The position numbers were made by a program, and so were the translations under genes. A DNA stretch of 64,000 nt from the NCBI RefSeq assembly GCF_009900715.1, contig NZ_JAAAJC010000001.1:733216-797215 (forward strand). Direction: 5' to 3'. The number at the start of each line of letters is the position of its first letter. Within the stretch, counting starts at the first letter, position 1. Below are positions 1 to 8,886 of this stretch, piece after piece. The DNA is from Halococcus salsus. Lineage in GTDB: Archaea; Halobacteriota; Halobacteria; Halobacteriales; Halococcaceae. A model generated the notes under the pieces. That model worked only from the letters and a program-made list of their open reading frames with translations. It was not told the origin of the DNA and searched no databases.

Positions 1-1197
1 CCCGGTGGCCTCGACCATCACCGGCGTTCTGGCCCCGACCTGCGAGAGGTTGAACGTCGCGGCGAAGCTCCCGTTGGGCTTCACCCGTGTGGTGTTGGTC
101 TTGACGAACGAGTCGGAGGCGTTCCGCTGGAGGCGGACCGTCACCTCGCTGCCGGGGGCGACGCTCGTCGTTCCCCGCACCGTCTGATTGGTGTCGGCCG
201 AGAGCGAGAGCGCCCCCAACCCGAGTTCGGCCCCGACCACGGTGACGTTCGCTGAGACGGTTCGGTCGTCGCCCGCGAAGCCCTCGCTGCCGTTGAGCGT
301 GAGCGCGGTTTCGAACTCGTCGCCCGCGGCGAGGCTCCCGTTCTCGAAGACCGCCGTGGTGGTGTTGACGTTGACGTAGAGCACGTCGTTCCCACCGTCG
401 GGGATCACCCGTATCGAGTCGTTTTCGAGGCTCCGTGCCAGGTCGAGGCGTTTGGGCGGTCGGTTGGTCTCGGGGTTGGTCTGCACCATCGAGAAGTCGA
501 GCGTCCCGGTCTCGACGAGCGTCGAGAAATTCGAGGCCGCGAGCACACCGTAGACCCCGGAGACGCGGAACTGGTTCACCGCGACGTCGCCGTTCGCGAC
601 CGAGTCGGTCGTCGTGACCCGGCCGGCGTTGACCGCGGTGGCCACGTCGCGCGCGGTGGTGATGTTGTCGAAGCTCGCCGCCGGCGCGGTCCACGTCGCG
701 AGGTCGCCGTCCGTCCGACCCATGAGCTCGAGCGACGCGGTGTCGGTCTCGCGACCGTCGACCGCGACCGAGAGGTTGTACGTGCTGACTTCGAGCGGGG
801 CGTCGAGCGGTTCAGTGGTGCGGTTCGTCTCGGTCACGGTGTCGTTGCCGGCGCGGTAGACCTCGCTCTCGTTTTCCCCCGTCCCCGCGAGATAGGTGTT
901 CATGCGCAGCGTGACCTGCCCGTCGCCGTCGGTGTCGTTGACCGTGACGTTGGTCGCGTAGTTGACCGCCCCGCTCCCGACCGTGACGGTCGCGCTCGTC
1001 GTCCCTGCGAGGGTCACCGGGATCGCGGCGATATCGCCGCGGTGCTCGGCGACGGTCGAGCGGTTGAAGGTCGCGGTTTCGGTCGCGTTACCGGCGTTCT
1101 GTGCGCTCGTCGGGAGGGCCATCACGCCGGCGACCGTCGCGAGAACGACCAGCGCGACGAGCGCCGCGCCGATCCGACGGCGTCGTGGGCTCGTCAC
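1..1197 (-). CDS. BGTF-type surface glycoprotein, 3' end beyond window
   Basis: The reverse strand is open from a GTG at 1197 to the window edge: 399 codons without a stop, so the C-terminus is missing. The start is followed by four arginines and a hydrophobic stretch (about residues 8-30, ending PTSAQNA), a typical haloarchaeal Sec signal peptide. The mature part is a Thr/Ser/Asn/Asp-rich beta-type sequence with many N-x-T/S sequons. Its last 40 visible residues (VRLQRN..., KTNTTRVKPNGSF...) resemble the BGTF repeat domain of haloarchaeal cell-surface proteins. Family knowledge suggests an S-layer-associated or cell-wall protein, often anchored at a C-terminal PGF motif that would lie outside the window. 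Upstream in-frame codons give only Arg/Pro-rich sequence with no ATG, so GTG is the best start. The name is inferred from motif style and is not certain. Confidence 0.75.
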   Translation of the reverse strand, partial: MTSPRRRRIGAALVALVVLATVAGVMALPTSAQNAGNATETATFNRSTVAEHRGDIAAIPVTLAGTTSATVTVGSGAVNYATNVTVNDTDGDGQVTLRMNTYLAGTGENESEVYRAGNDTVTETNRTTEPLDAPLEVSTYNLSVAVDGRETDTASLELMGRTDGDLATWTAPAASFDNITTARDVATAVNAGRVTTTDSVANGDVAVNQFRVSGVYGVLAASNFSTLVETGTLDFSMVQTNPETNRPPKRLDLARSLENDSIRVIPDGGNDVLYVNVNTTTAVFENGSLAAGDEFETALTLNGSEGFAGDDRTVSANVTVVGAELGLGALSLSADTNQTVRGTTSVAPGSEVTVRLQRNASDSFVKTNTTRVKPNGSFAATFNLSQVGARTPVMVEATG

Positions 1198-1395
1198 GGT
1201 CGGTCCGCACGGTGACCGTCGGCGGTTCCGCGATTCGCGGCTCCCGGCTGCAGCGGCTGCTGGTCCGTGGACTGGCGATCGGGGGGCAGTCGTGGCATCA
1301 TTCGTCGGCGTCTGCCTCGAAGGAACTACCCATCTGGTAAGTGCTTTGTGGTGGGGGGAGCCGGCTCCCAAAACAGCGGACGGCGAAGCGACGGG

Positions 1396-2025
1396 TCAGC
1401 GCGGCTCGGCGACCACGGCGAGGTGGTCGGCGTGGAACGGGTCGAGCCGTTTCGTCTCGAGGACCCGATACTCGTTCCGGAGGTGGTCGAGCGCGTCCTC
1501 GAAGACCGCCTCGGGGTCGCGGACGGTGTCCTCGCTTCGGGCCTTGACCACCGCGGCCAGCCGGCCGTCGTCGGCGAGGAACCGGCGGTTCGCACACGCG
1601 ACGCGCGCCTGCCCCCGGGTTGCCACGTCCTGAACGAGTACGTCGAGGTCGGCCTCGACGACGTGACCGTAGCTCGCGGGTTTTCGCGCGTCCTTCAGGA
1701 GCGGGACCAGGGCATCGCGTGTCCCGGCCACGTCGACGAGGTCGCGCATCGGGCGGGCGGCGAACTCGACCGCGTAGACCACCCGCGCGACGTCGGCGAC
1801 GTGGCTCGCGGTGGTGCCGTTCGCCGCGCCGAGGTAGAGTACCCGGTCGCCGTTCTGGAGTCCGGGCTCCATCCCGCGTTCGTACATCGCGCCGAGTTTC
1901 GAGCGCCGGGCGTCCCACGCGCGCCAGCCCTCGGCGGTCGGTTCGCCGTACACCGGTTCGCCACGGGTCGCGAGGCGCTCCTCGCCGTCGAATTCTCGAT
2001 ACTCGATCCCTTCAGGCAGATCCAT
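1396..2025 (-). CDS. flpA: Fibrillarin-like rRNA/tRNA 2'-O-methyltransferase
   Basis: 209 aa, usual length for archaeal fibrillarin. The SAM-binding motif LYLGAANGTT is at residues 63-72, followed by the acidic ribose-binding region (VEF at 86-88), the EADLDVLVQDVA strand (124-135) and the late VVKARSED strand near 159-166. Fibrillarin is the catalytic subunit of C/D box sRNPs, which methylate ribose 2'-OH in rRNA and tRNA guided by C/D sRNAs. It works with Nop5 and L7Ae. The start overlaps the end of the upstream nop5 gene by 14 bp, so the two are translationally coupled, the usual archaeal arrangement. No missing motif was seen. Confidence 0.96.
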   Translation of the reverse strand: MDLPEGIEYREFDGEERLATRGEPVYGEPTAEGWRAWDARRSKLGAMYERGMEPGLQNGDRVLYLGAANGTTASHVADVARVVYAVEFAARPMRDLVDVAGTRDALVPLLKDARKPASYGHVVEADLDVLVQDVATRGQARVACANRRFLADDGRLAAVVKARSEDTVRDPEAVFEDALDHLRNEYRVLETKRLDPFHADHLAVVAEPR

Positions 2026-2854
2026 CGGTAGCCTCCGTATTGCTTCTGATCTGGGCGATCCGGTCGGCCAGTTCGTCGTCGAGTGCGGGCCGGCGGTCGC
2101 CGGCGTAGTGGTCGATCCGGGCGGCGATCGTGAGCTTCCCGGCGAGCGCCCGCGCCGCCGACCCGCGTTTCTCGGGCCGGGTCCCGCGGACGGACTCGTG
2201 GACGTAGATCACGCCGTGTTTCGGCGAGGGGGCGGTCCCCCGAAGGTGGGCGAACAGGGCCTCCTCCGCACCGAGGAGCTGGACGGTGCTGCTCGACGTC
2301 CTCGCCAGCGATTTCAGCCCGCCGGCGAGCGAGAGGAGGCGGGCCGCGAGCGTCGGTCCCGCGAGCGCCGTGAGGTTCGGGGCGACCGCCGGGAGGGCCC
2401 GTTCGAGGAACGTTTCGAGCGCGGCGCGTTCGTCGTCGAGCGCGACCGCGCGACCCGCGAGCGACCGGACCCGTTCGCCCGTGGGGTCGTCGGCGTCCTC
2501 GTGGGCGAGTTCGCGGCAGAACTCGACCCCGGTTCCCGCGTCGTCCGAGCGGCTCCCCGCCCACTCGGCGACGCGTTCGGCGAGTTCGTTCGCCATCCGT
2601 TCGGTGTCGTCCATCGCGCGAATCGCGTGGATGACCTGGCGGTCGTCGGCGCGCTCGCGTTCGGTCGCGGCCGTCCGGGCCGCCTCGGTCGCCGTGTCGT
2701 GGAGCGTCGCGTAGTAGTCGTCCTCGTCGGCGACGAAGCCGTCCTCGACCGCCAGTGCGGGCCAGTCGGCCGGTTCGTCCGCGCTCCCGTCGCGGATGCG
2801 GTCGCGGGTCGCCGGGTCGTCGGGCGCGAGCCCCGCGAACCATCCCTCTGTCAT
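2012..2854 (-). CDS. nop5: Nop5/Nop56-family C/D box sRNP scaffold
   Basis: 280 aa. The NOP domain is clear in the C-terminal half: GPTLAARLLSLAGGL (166-180), GAEEALFAHL (195-204), PKHGVIY (211-217) and the basic helix GSAARALAGKLTIAARIDHY (231-250). The region around 60-150 is helical and highly charged, as expected for the coiled-coil dimerisation arm. Nop5 bridges fibrillarin and the L7Ae-bound kink-turn of C/D sRNAs. Compared with methanogen homologues the N-terminal fibrillarin-binding domain is short, which is common in haloarchaea. It is the first gene of the nop5-flpA pair. The ATG at 2854 opens the frame directly after a short intergenic region. Confidence 0.94.
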   Translation of the reverse strand: MTEGWFAGLAPDDPATRDRIRDGSADEPADWPALAVEDGFVADEDDYYATLHDTATEAARTAATERERADDRQVIHAIRAMDDTERMANELAERVAEWAGSRSDDAGTGVEFCRELAHEDADDPTGERVRSLAGRAVALDDERAALETFLERALPAVAPNLTALAGPTLAARLLSLAGGLKSLARTSSSTVQLLGAEEALFAHLRGTAPSPKHGVIYVHESVRGTRPEKRGSAARALAGKLTIAARIDHYAGDRRPALDDELADRIAQIRSNTEATDGSA

Positions 2855-3005
2855 GGGATGGGTTGCGAACTCGCGCGCAAAAGCCGTCCGGTTCCCCCGA
2901 TGGGCCGTGGGCCGTCCAATTCAGGGCGAATTTGGGTGTATTTGTGGCATACTTTCATGTACTGATCCGGCGGATGATAGCCGTGCGGCGACGCACGTGA
3001 CTCAA

Positions 3006-3701
3006 ATGACAGACGAAAACACCGTACGTGAGGAGTCCGACGGACCGCTCGATTTCTTCGAGACGATGACCGAGAAGCTGGGTTCGCGCCGAAAGTTCAT
3101 GGGCGACGCCGCGAAGGTCGGCGTCGGTGCCGTCGCGCTCTCGGCCGTGGGGGCCGGGACCGCGAGCGCTTTCCACGAGTCCAGCGACGTCGACATCCTG
3201 AACTACGCGCTGACGCTCGAACACCTCGAAGCCACCTACTACGCTGAGTTCCTCGAAGAGCACTCCGAGAGCGACGTCGAGGGCTCGGCGGTGGCCCAGT
3301 ACTTCGCCCGCCCCACCCTCCGGTACTCGCTCTACCAGCAGATCGAGGACGTCGCGGACCACGAGGCCCAGCACGTCGACGCGCTGAGCCAGACCATCTC
3401 CGACCTCGGCGGCACGCCCGTCGAGGCTGCGGAGTACACCTTCCCCTACGACTCGATGGAGGAGTTCGTTGCCCTCTCGGACCGCATCGAGGCGGTCGGC
3501 GTCTCGGCCTACGCGGGTGCCGCGCCGTACATCGAGAACGACGACGTGCTCGCGGCGGCGCTCTCGATCCACAGCGTGGAGGCCAACCACTCGACGTTCT
3601 TCAACGTCCTCAACCTCCAGCGCGCCGCGCCGAACGCGTTCAACCCGGCCCGCGACAAGGACCAGGTGCTCGGCATCGTCACGCCGCTCATCGACTCGTA
3701 G
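3006..3701 (+). CDS. Tat-exported ferritin-like protein
   Basis: 231 aa from the ATG at 3006; a longer in-frame extension to 2796 is shadow sequence. A twin-arginine signal is visible: [11 protein letters not shown] at 27-37, then a hydrophobic run ending TASA near 55. The mature domain is a four-helix ferritin-like fold of the desiccation-related/Ferritin_2 kind. Candidate metal ligands sit in the four expected helices: E72/E75 (EHLE), E120 and H123 (DHEAQH), E162, and E192 with H195 (EANH). Such secreted ferritin-like proteins occur widely in haloarchaea, but their substrate is unknown. The Tat signal means export of a folded, probably metal-loaded protein. It seems monocistronic: a T6 tract follows the stop, and the next gene has its own start region. 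Calling it iron-storing would be speculation. Confidence 0.88.
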   Translation: MTDENTVREESDGPLDFFETMTEKLGSRRKFMGDAAKVGVGAVALSAVGAGTASAFHESSDVDILNYALTLEHLEATYYAEFLEEHSESDVEGSAVAQYFARPTLRYSLYQQIEDVADHEAQHVDALSQTISDLGGTPVEAAEYTFPYDSMEEFVALSDRIEAVGVSAYAGAAPYIENDDVLAAALSIHSVEANHSTFFNVLNLQRAAPNAFNPARDKDQVLGIVTPLIDS

Positions 3702-3715
3702 AACCGTTCACCCAC

Positions 3716-3726
3716 CGATTTTTTGG
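3716..3726 (+). terminator. Oligo-T terminator candidate
   Basis: A run of six T at 3719-3724 lies 18 bases after the stop of the ferritin-like gene. Archaeal RNA polymerase commonly terminates at T-rich tracts without a hairpin, and no clear stem precedes this one. Confidence 0.45.
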
Positions 3727-3816
3727 TCGTTACACCCGCCAGCAGTGCCGTCGCCGTCACGGCTCCGGTCCGCGCGGTTTCGACAGGATTTAACCCGCGG
3801 GTACACACGTCCCGGT

Positions 3817-4002
3817 ATGAGTCAGAGCGATGCCGACGGTACGCCCGCGCGGACCTGTGTCTCGTGTGGGACCAACATCTCCGGGACCAACGCCGCGAAG
3901 TTCCCGTGTCCCGACTGTGGCCACCAGATCTACCGCGACGCCAACTGCCGCAAGCAGAGTACCCTCTACGAATGCCCGCGGTGTGGCTTCACGGGGCCGT
4001 AA
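3817..4002 (+). CDS. Small zinc-ribbon protein, HVO_2753-like
   Basis: 61 aa with paired knuckles: CVSCG (14-18), CPDCG (31-35), a single C44 in NCRKQ, and CPRCG (53-57). The layout and the ending [12 protein letters not shown] resemble the small haloarchaeal zinc-finger protein HVO_2753, which is reported to affect motility and biofilm traits in Haloferax. Only seven cysteines are present; the third knuckle has D-A-N-C, so H36 or N43 would have to supply the missing ligand, or one site is incomplete. Its stop lies one base before the ATG of the aEF-1beta gene, which ties it to a translation operon and suggests a ribosome- or RNA-related role. The function is inferred from homology and context only. 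Confidence 0.85.
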   Translation: MSQSDADGTPARTCVSCGTNISGTNAAKFPCPDCGHQIYRDANCRKQSTLYECPRCGFTGP

Positions 4003-4003
4003 A

Positions 4004-4270
4004 ATGGGGAAAGTCGCCGCGAAACTCAAGGTGATGCCCGAAAGTCCCGACGTCGACCTCGACGACCTCCAGGACGAGCTCGAGGAGAGCCTGCCGGAGG
4101 GCGCGAAGATCAACGGTTTCGAACGCGACGACGTCGCCTTCGGGCTGGTCGCGCTGCTCCCCACCGTCATCGTCCCCGACGACGCGGGCGGGACGGAGTC
4201 CGTCGAGGAGGCCTTCGCCGCCCTCGACCGTGTCGAGAGCGTCGCGGTCGAGAACGTCGGCCGGATCTGA
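4004..4270 (+). CDS. ef1b: Translation elongation factor aEF-1beta
   Basis: 88 aa, the usual size. It starts [19 protein letters not shown], the conserved beginning of archaeal EF-1beta, and ends with the ferredoxin-like core around residues 45-88 ([13 protein letters not shown], then SVEEAF and VESVAVENV). The protein is the guanine nucleotide exchange factor that regenerates aEF-1alpha-GTP during elongation. It sits one base after the zinc-ribbon stop and is followed about 50 bases later by the L21e gene, giving a compact translation gene cluster. Confidence 0.95.
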   Translation: MGKVAAKLKVMPESPDVDLDDLQDELEESLPEGAKINGFERDDVAFGLVALLPTVIVPDDAGGTESVEEAFAALDRVESVAVENVGRI

Positions 4271-4322
4271 GCGACGGGAGAACGCACGTTTTATGGCCGC
4301 CGACGCATAACCCGGTTCTACC

Positions 4323-4613
4323 ATGCCCAACTCCAAGGGACCCCTCAAGAAGACCCGGAACAAGCTCTCGAACGACCCGCGCGACCGCGGCACCTCGCCG
4401 CCCCAGCGCGCCATCGAGGACTTCGACGAGGGCGAGCGCGTCCACCTTCGTCTCGACCCCAGCGTTCCCGACGGTCGGTTCCACCCCCGATTCAACGGCC
4501 ACACCGGCGAGGTGCTCGGTCGACAGGGTCGGGCCTACCGGGTTCGGATCAACGACGGCGGCAAGGACAAGACCCTGATCGCGATCCCCGCCCACCTCCG
4601 CCGCCAGGAATGA
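4323..4613 (+). CDS. rpl21e: 50S ribosomal protein L21e
   Basis: 96 aa, full length. The start [15 protein letters not shown] and the SH3-like core ([18 protein letters not shown], then [16 protein letters not shown]) are diagnostic for L21e, a large-subunit ribosomal protein of archaea and eukaryotes. The stop overlaps the rpoF start by four bases (ATGA type), so rpl21e and rpoF are translationally coupled. This order is conserved in many archaea. Confidence 0.97.
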   Translation: MPNSKGPLKKTRNKLSNDPRDRGTSPPQRAIEDFDEGERVHLRLDPSVPDGRFHPRFNGHTGEVLGRQGRAYRVRINDGGKDKTLIAIPAHLRRQE

Positions 4614-4966
4614 CGATATTCAAGCGGAAACTCGACGAGGAGTACCTCACGCTCGCCGAGACCAAGGAGCTCCTCGCCGACATCGAGGCCGAACGCGCCG
4701 CCGACCCCGACCGAGAGCTGCGCTACGAGCTCCACCGCGCGATCGAGCACGTCAACCGGTTCTCCGAGCTCACGGTCGAGGAGTCCCAGGAGTTCGTCGA
4801 CGAACTCGACGACTTCGAGAAGATCGACGAGCCCACGGCGTACAAGATCGCGAACCTCAAACCCGCCAACCGCGACGAGCTCCGCGCGGTGTTCGCCCAG
4901 GAGCGCTACTCCCTCTCGGGCGACGAGCTCGACGAGGTGCTCGACGTCGTCGCTCGGTACGCCTGA
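4610..4966 (+). CDS. rpoF: RNA polymerase subunit F (Rpb4)
   Basis: 118 aa. It is an HRDC-like helical protein with the typical late sequence [22 protein letters not shown] followed by a C-terminal helix rich in Glu/Asp. RpoF forms the stalk of RNA polymerase with RpoE (Rpb7) and contacts the emerging RNA. Its ATG lies inside the end of rpl21e (four-base overlap). DUF655 follows after about 40 bases, the common archaeal order L21e-RpoF-DUF655-RsmA, here interrupted by one gene on the other strand. Confidence 0.95.
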   Translation: MTIFKRKLDEEYLTLAETKELLADIEAERAADPDRELRYELHRAIEHVNRFSELTVEESQEFVDELDDFEKIDEPTAYKIANLKPANRDELRAVFAQERYSLSGDELDEVLDVVARYA

Positions 4967-5008
4967 GCCGGCGCGAATTTAAGTGCGTCCTCGGCGTACG
5001 GGAGCGGC

Positions 5009-5590
5009 ATGAGCGACGCCAAACAGAGCGGTGATACGGACGACCGCCGTGTCGTCGTGCTCGACCTCCTCCCGAACGGCCGCGCCGACGACGACCGCCC
5101 GCCCAATCGGAAGTCCCCGATCGCCTACTGTCTCCGTGAGACCGATTTCTCGCTCGTCGAACTCACGCTCGCCGGCGAGACCGACATCGGTTTCAGCGAC
5201 CGGGTTCGCCCCGACCACGAGGGCGTCGAGCGCTTCCGGACCGTGACCTTCGAGGACGTCTCGAGCGCCGCGCGCTCGGAACTCGAGTACGCCGTCGAGG
5301 ACCTCATCGACCGCGAGGAGACCCGGTTCGTCGACTTCTACAACGACGCCCAGCCGATCAGCCTCCGGCTCCACCAGCTCAACCTCCTCCCGGGGATCGG
5401 CAAGAAGCTCCGAAACTCGATCCTCGACGAACGGAAACGAACCCCGTTCGAGAGCTTCGACGACCTCGAAGAGCGTGTCGCGGGCCTCCACCGCCCGAAG
5501 GAGATCCTCGTCGAACGGATCCTCGAAGAGCTCCGGGACGAGGACCTGAAATATCGGATCTTCGTGGGGCGCGAACCGGTCGAGGAGTGA
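5009..5590 (+). CDS. DUF655 family putative RNA-binding protein
   Basis: 193 aa. The N-terminal half is an OB-like region (VVVLDLLPNGR at 15-25). The C-terminal half carries a helix-hairpin-helix with LLPGIGKKL (126-134), a nucleic-acid binding motif. DUF655 proteins are archaeal and are almost always found beside rpoF and rsmA; their function is not known, but context points to rRNA maturation or transcription-translation coupling. An A/T-rich ATTTAAG precedes the start by about 25-30 bases. The full length agrees with the family. Confidence 0.93.
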   Translation: MSDAKQSGDTDDRRVVVLDLLPNGRADDDRPPNRKSPIAYCLRETDFSLVELTLAGETDIGFSDRVRPDHEGVERFRTVTFEDVSSAARSELEYAVEDLIDREETRFVDFYNDAQPISLRLHQLNLLPGIGKKLRNSILDERKRTPFESFDDLEERVAGLHRPKEILVERILEELRDEDLKYRIFVGREPVEE

Positions 5591-5592
5591 CG

Positions 5593-6387
5593 TCACGCGG
5601 CGTTCGACACCGAGCCGTGCGTTTCGATATCCACGACGAGCGCATCCCGAACCGGTGCCAAGAGGGCCGCTAACCCGTCGACCGTCGACCCCGCTTTCGG
5701 CTCCCAGTCGTCGACCAGCACGAGGTCGAACGGACGGAGCACCGCCGCGGCATCCACGTCTCGGTACTCCGCGACCGCGAAGACCGTCGCGGCCTCCATC
5801 TCGACGGCGAGCACGCCTTCGTCGCGGTAGTGTTCGATCTCGGGGACCGTCTCGCGGAAGATCGCGTCGGTGGTCCACGACGAACCGGTTCGGTGGTCGA
5901 CGTCGGTGTCGTCGAACGTGTCCGCCAGCACGCTCACGAGTCGTTCGCTCGCGTCGGCGTACCGCTCCGACGGGAGATAGTGGTGTGAAACGCCGTCGTC
6001 ACGGATCGCGCGGTCACAGACGACCGTTTCACCCGGTGCGACGTTTCCGCCCAGACCACCGCAGCCACCGAGGACACAGAACCGCTCGGTTCCGAGCTCG
6101 ATGAGGTGTTCCATGGCGATGGCCGTCACCGGTCCGCCGATCCCGAAGCCGCCGAGAACGCCGACCCGGCCGTCGGTTCCCGATAGCGAATGAAGTCGAC
6201 CGGCACCCGGGTATTCGACCTCGGCTTCGGTGTGTGCTTCGACGACGTGGTCGAAGAACGGTGGCTGATAACAGAGGACGACCGCTTGCGGTACGTCGCT
6301 GGCGGCAACGTCCTTCGACTCGTGGAAGGCGCTCGGCGTGAGATACGCCGATGCACCGTGTTTGTCGGGATAGTTCGGAACCGGCAT
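5593..6387 (-). CDS. Nucleoside phosphorylase (PNP/UDP family)
   Basis: 264 aa from ATG 6387 (MPVPNYPDKH...), a better start than the upstream candidate at 6441. It belongs to the PNP/UDP phosphorylase superfamily: glycine-rich strand LGGFGIGGP near 78-86, phosphate-binding GGCGGLGG (107-114) and the signature VEMEAA (195-200), where Glu and Met contact the ribose. It probably cleaves uridine or a related nucleoside with phosphate, in salvage; exact substrate cannot be read. It lies on the opposite strand between DUF655 and rsmA, its stop only two bases from the DUF655 stop, so the two transcripts converge. It appears to have been inserted into the rpoF-DUF655-rsmA order. Confidence 0.87.
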   Translation of the reverse strand: MPVPNYPDKHGASAYLTPSAFHESKDVAASDVPQAVVLCYQPPFFDHVVEAHTEAEVEYPGAGRLHSLSGTDGRVGVLGGFGIGGPVTAIAMEHLIELGTERFCVLGGCGGLGGNVAPGETVVCDRAIRDDGVSHHYLPSERYADASERLVSVLADTFDDTDVDHRTGSSWTTDAIFRETVPEIEHYRDEGVLAVEMEAATVFAVAEYRDVDAAAVLRPFDLVLVDDWEPKAGSTVDGLAALLAPVRDALVVDIETHGSVSNAA

Positions 6388-6488
6388 GTCCCGTTTCGAT
6401 GGTCGGGCGGTATCAGTGTTGGCCGCCGAGACCACGCGCACGACCGAGAGCGGGAGGTTTTACATCTGGCGGGCAACAAACCCACTCA

Positions 6489-7343
6489 ATGACCGAACCC
6501 GAGGGTTCGCGAGCCCGGCGCGACCCCGACGCGTTGCTGGCGCGGGCGGGCGTTCGCGGCGACCGGAACCAGGACCAGCACTTTCTCGTCGACGACCGGG
6601 TGCTCGACCGGCTCCCCGAGTACGCAACCGAGTTCGACACGACCCACGTCCTCGAGGTCGGGGCGGGCACCGGTGGGCTGACCGACCGACTGCTCGCCGA
6701 CGCCGAGCACGTGACCGCCGTCGAGCGGGACGTCCGCCTCGTCGAGTTCCTCCGCGAGGAGTTCGCGGGGGCGGTCGACGCCGGGCGGCTCGACGTGGTC
6801 GCCGGCGACGCGCTCGACGTCGACCTGCCCGAGTTCTCCGTCTCGGTCTCGAACCTCCCCTACGGGAGTTCAAGCGAGCTCTTGTTCCGCCTCCTGCCGC
6901 GAGAGCGCCCGCTGGTGGTGATGGTGCAGGCGGAGTTCGCCGAGCGGATGGTCGCCGAGCCGGGAACCTCGGAATACGGCCGGCTGTCGGTGACGGCGGG
7001 TCACTACGCCGACGCCGAGATCGTCGAGCGCGTCCCGCGCGAGGCGTTCTCGCCCCCGCCCGCCGTCGAGAGCGCGGTGGTACGGACCACGCCACGCGAA
7101 CCCGACTACGAGGTCCCCGAGGACGCCTTCTTCGCGTTCGTCCGCGGGGTGTTCACCCAGCGTCGGAAGACGATGCGCAACGCGATCCGCAACACCACCC
7201 ACATCACCGGTATCGACGACGCGGCGGCCGTCGTCGCGGCCGCGGACGACGACCTGCTCGGGAGCCGCGCGGGCGAGCTCCGTCCCCACGAGTTCGCCGC
7301 GCTCACGACCCTCGCGATCGAGGACGGAGGGCTCACGGTGTGA
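6489..7343 (+). CDS. rsmA: 16S rRNA dimethyladenosine transferase
   Basis: 284 aa from ATG 6489. It contains NQDQHFLVDD (27-36), the SAM motif I EVGAGTGGLT (56-65), the acidic motif II VERD (78-81) and the catalytic NLPY (122-125). RsmA/KsgA/Dim1 dimethylates the two adjacent adenosines near the 3' end of 16S rRNA. The C-terminal domain has the family-typical FTQRRKTMRN. Longer in-frame upstream extension to 6351 is unlikely because it runs into the divergent promoter region of the phosphorylase gene. Confidence 0.96.
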   Translation: MTEPEGSRARRDPDALLARAGVRGDRNQDQHFLVDDRVLDRLPEYATEFDTTHVLEVGAGTGGLTDRLLADAEHVTAVERDVRLVEFLREEFAGAVDAGRLDVVAGDALDVDLPEFSVSVSNLPYGSSSELLFRLLPRERPLVVMVQAEFAERMVAEPGTSEYGRLSVTAGHYADAEIVERVPREAFSPPPAVESAVVRTTPREPDYEVPEDAFFAFVRGVFTQRRKTMRNAIRNTTHITGIDDAAAVVAAADDDLLGSRAGELRPHEFAALTTLAIEDGGLTV

Positions 7344-7503
7344 CGGCTCGCGGTCCGCGCCGTCCACACCGTCCGCACCGCCCGCGTTCCGGCCACCCCA
7401 CTCGAACGCCGTCGTTCGGTCCGTGGCTGAAGACCCCTTCAAACGTTCGAACCTGGCAGTTTCAAGCAACGACCCGAAGGACCCCGATACCCTACCACGC
7501 CCC

Positions 7504-7656
7504 ATGGCGATCATCGAGGACATCCGGGAGAGCCTCTCCCCGGCGTCCACCGACGACGAGACGACGCGGTACCGGTGTGTCGACTGTCTCACGGAGTTCG
7601 ACGAGCAAAAGCGGATCTGTCCGAAGTGTGGCGGTGCCGAGTTCGACCGGCTGTAG
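7504..7656 (+). CDS. Small C-terminal zinc-ribbon protein
   Basis: 50 aa from ATG 7504: an acidic N-terminus and one zinc knuckle pair, CVDC (25-28) and CPKCGG (39-44), ending FDRL. Single-zinc-ribbon proteins of this size are common in haloarchaea and are usually unannotated. A longer start at 7423 would add sequence that looks non-coding. It stands between rsmA and the mscS-like gene with about 90 bases to the latter. Function unknown; nucleic acid or protein contact is plausible. Confidence 0.7.
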   Translation: MAIIEDIRESLSPASTDDETTRYRCVDCLTEFDEQKRICPKCGGAEFDRL

Positions 7657-7743
7657 CGGGTCGGGACGAGCGGGGGCGTTCCCCGCCGACCGATGGCCCG
7701 CGACGGCGACGCTCTCGACCGTGCGGTCCGGGGGTGATCGCCG

Positions 7744-8886
7744 GTGATCCTCGCGACCGGCTTCGTCAGGTGGCTCCAGACGACGTACTTCTCCTCGGTA
7801 GGCGCACGTGTGCTCGGGACCCTCGGGGCGTTGGTACTGCTCGGGGTCGTGGTCTACCTCGTCGACCGTGCGGGGCGGCCGTTCAAGAACCGCTACAGCT
7901 CCCGGCTCACCGAGGCCTCCCAGGCGGGTTTCGTCGCGGTCTGGGTGGTCGCCACCGTCTACTTGCTCACCGTGATCTGGCGGCGGGCCGACGGGGCCGC
8001 CCACCTCATCACCAGGGCGTTGAGCATCAAACCCTGGACGGGGATCCGGATCCTCCTCATCATCTCGGTGGCCGTGATCGCGTACCTCTTGGTCCGACTG
8101 CTGAACCGCTCGATCGACCGTCTCTCGGAGGAACACGGTGCGATCACCGACCATCAGAGCGAGGTGGCCTACCACGTCGCCGACGTGGGTGTGTTCGTGC
8201 TCGCGGGCTTCATCTCGCTCGCGGTCTGGGGCGTCAGCCTCGGCAACCTCTTCCTCAGCGCGGGCGTTCTGGGGGCGGTCGTGGGGCTCGCGGGCCGGGA
8301 GACCATCGGCGCGGTCACCGCGGGCTTCGTCCTGCTCTTCTCGCGGCCGTTCCACGTCGGCGACTGGATCGAGGTCGAAGACCACGAGGGCGTCGTGCGC
8401 GACGTCACCATCGTCAACACCAAACTCCGGACGTTCGACGACGAGCACGTCCTGATCCCCAACGACGAGATCACCTCCAATCCGCTGGTGAACCGTTCGG
8501 AGAACGACCGCCTCCGGATCGACCTCGAAGTCGGTGTCGACTACGAGACCGACCTCGACCGGGCGATGGAGGTCGCCCAGGAGGCGATGACCGACGTCGA
8601 GGCGGTGCGGGAGATACCGACCCCGCGCGTCATCTCGAAACGGTTCGCGGAGTCGGGGGTCGTCCTCGAACTCCGGTGGTGGATCGGCGACCCGAGCGCC
8701 CAGCGGCTCTGGAAAGCGAAGACCGCCGTCATCACCGACGTGAAAGCCGCCTTCGACCGCGAGGGGATCTCGATCCCCTACCCGCAGCGCACCCTCAGCG
8801 CGCGCGAGGAGGCCACCTTCGAGGTCGACGAGATGGCCCCGGAGGCGGCTCCGAGGTCGGATACGGCCGCCGACGGGGGCGAGTGA
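7744..8886 (+). CDS. MscS-family mechanosensitive ion channel
   Basis: 380 aa from GTG 7744. Membrane segments are visible around residues 15-40, 55-75, 95-120 and 140-190, the last being the Gly/Ala-rich pore helix. The MscS signature follows: AGRETIGAVTAGFVLLFSR then FHVGDWIEV, then a beta domain with VLIPNDEI. The cytoplasmic alpha/beta domain reaches about residue 350 and is followed by an acidic, Ala-rich tail. Such channels open under membrane tension and release solutes during hypo-osmotic shock, which is relevant to a halophile. Its stop (TGA 8884-8886) overlaps the next gene's ATG by one base. Confidence 0.93.
   Translation: MILATGFVRWLQTTYFSSVGARVLGTLGALVLLGVVVYLVDRAGRPFKNRYSSRLTEASQAGFVAVWVVATVYLLTVIWRRADGAAHLITRALSIKPWTGIRILLIISVAVIAYLLVRLLNRSIDRLSEEHGAITDHQSEVAYHVADVGVFVLAGFISLAVWGVSLGNLFLSAGVLGAVVGLAGRETIGAVTAGFVLLFSRPFHVGDWIEVEDHEGVVRDVTIVNTKLRTFDDEHVLIPNDEITSNPLVNRSENDRLRIDLEVGVDYETDLDRAMEVAQEAMTDVEAVREIPTPRVISKRFAESGVVLELRWWIGDPSAQRLWKAKTAVITDVKAAFDREGISIPYPQRTLSAREEATFEVDEMAPEAAPRSDTAADGGE

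Noticed and set aside
1298-2031. Long ORFs overlapping flpA in other frames, up to 254 aa
   Set aside because: Arg/Gly/Pro-rich translations are shadows of the real flpA frame, as everywhere in this GC-rich DNA.
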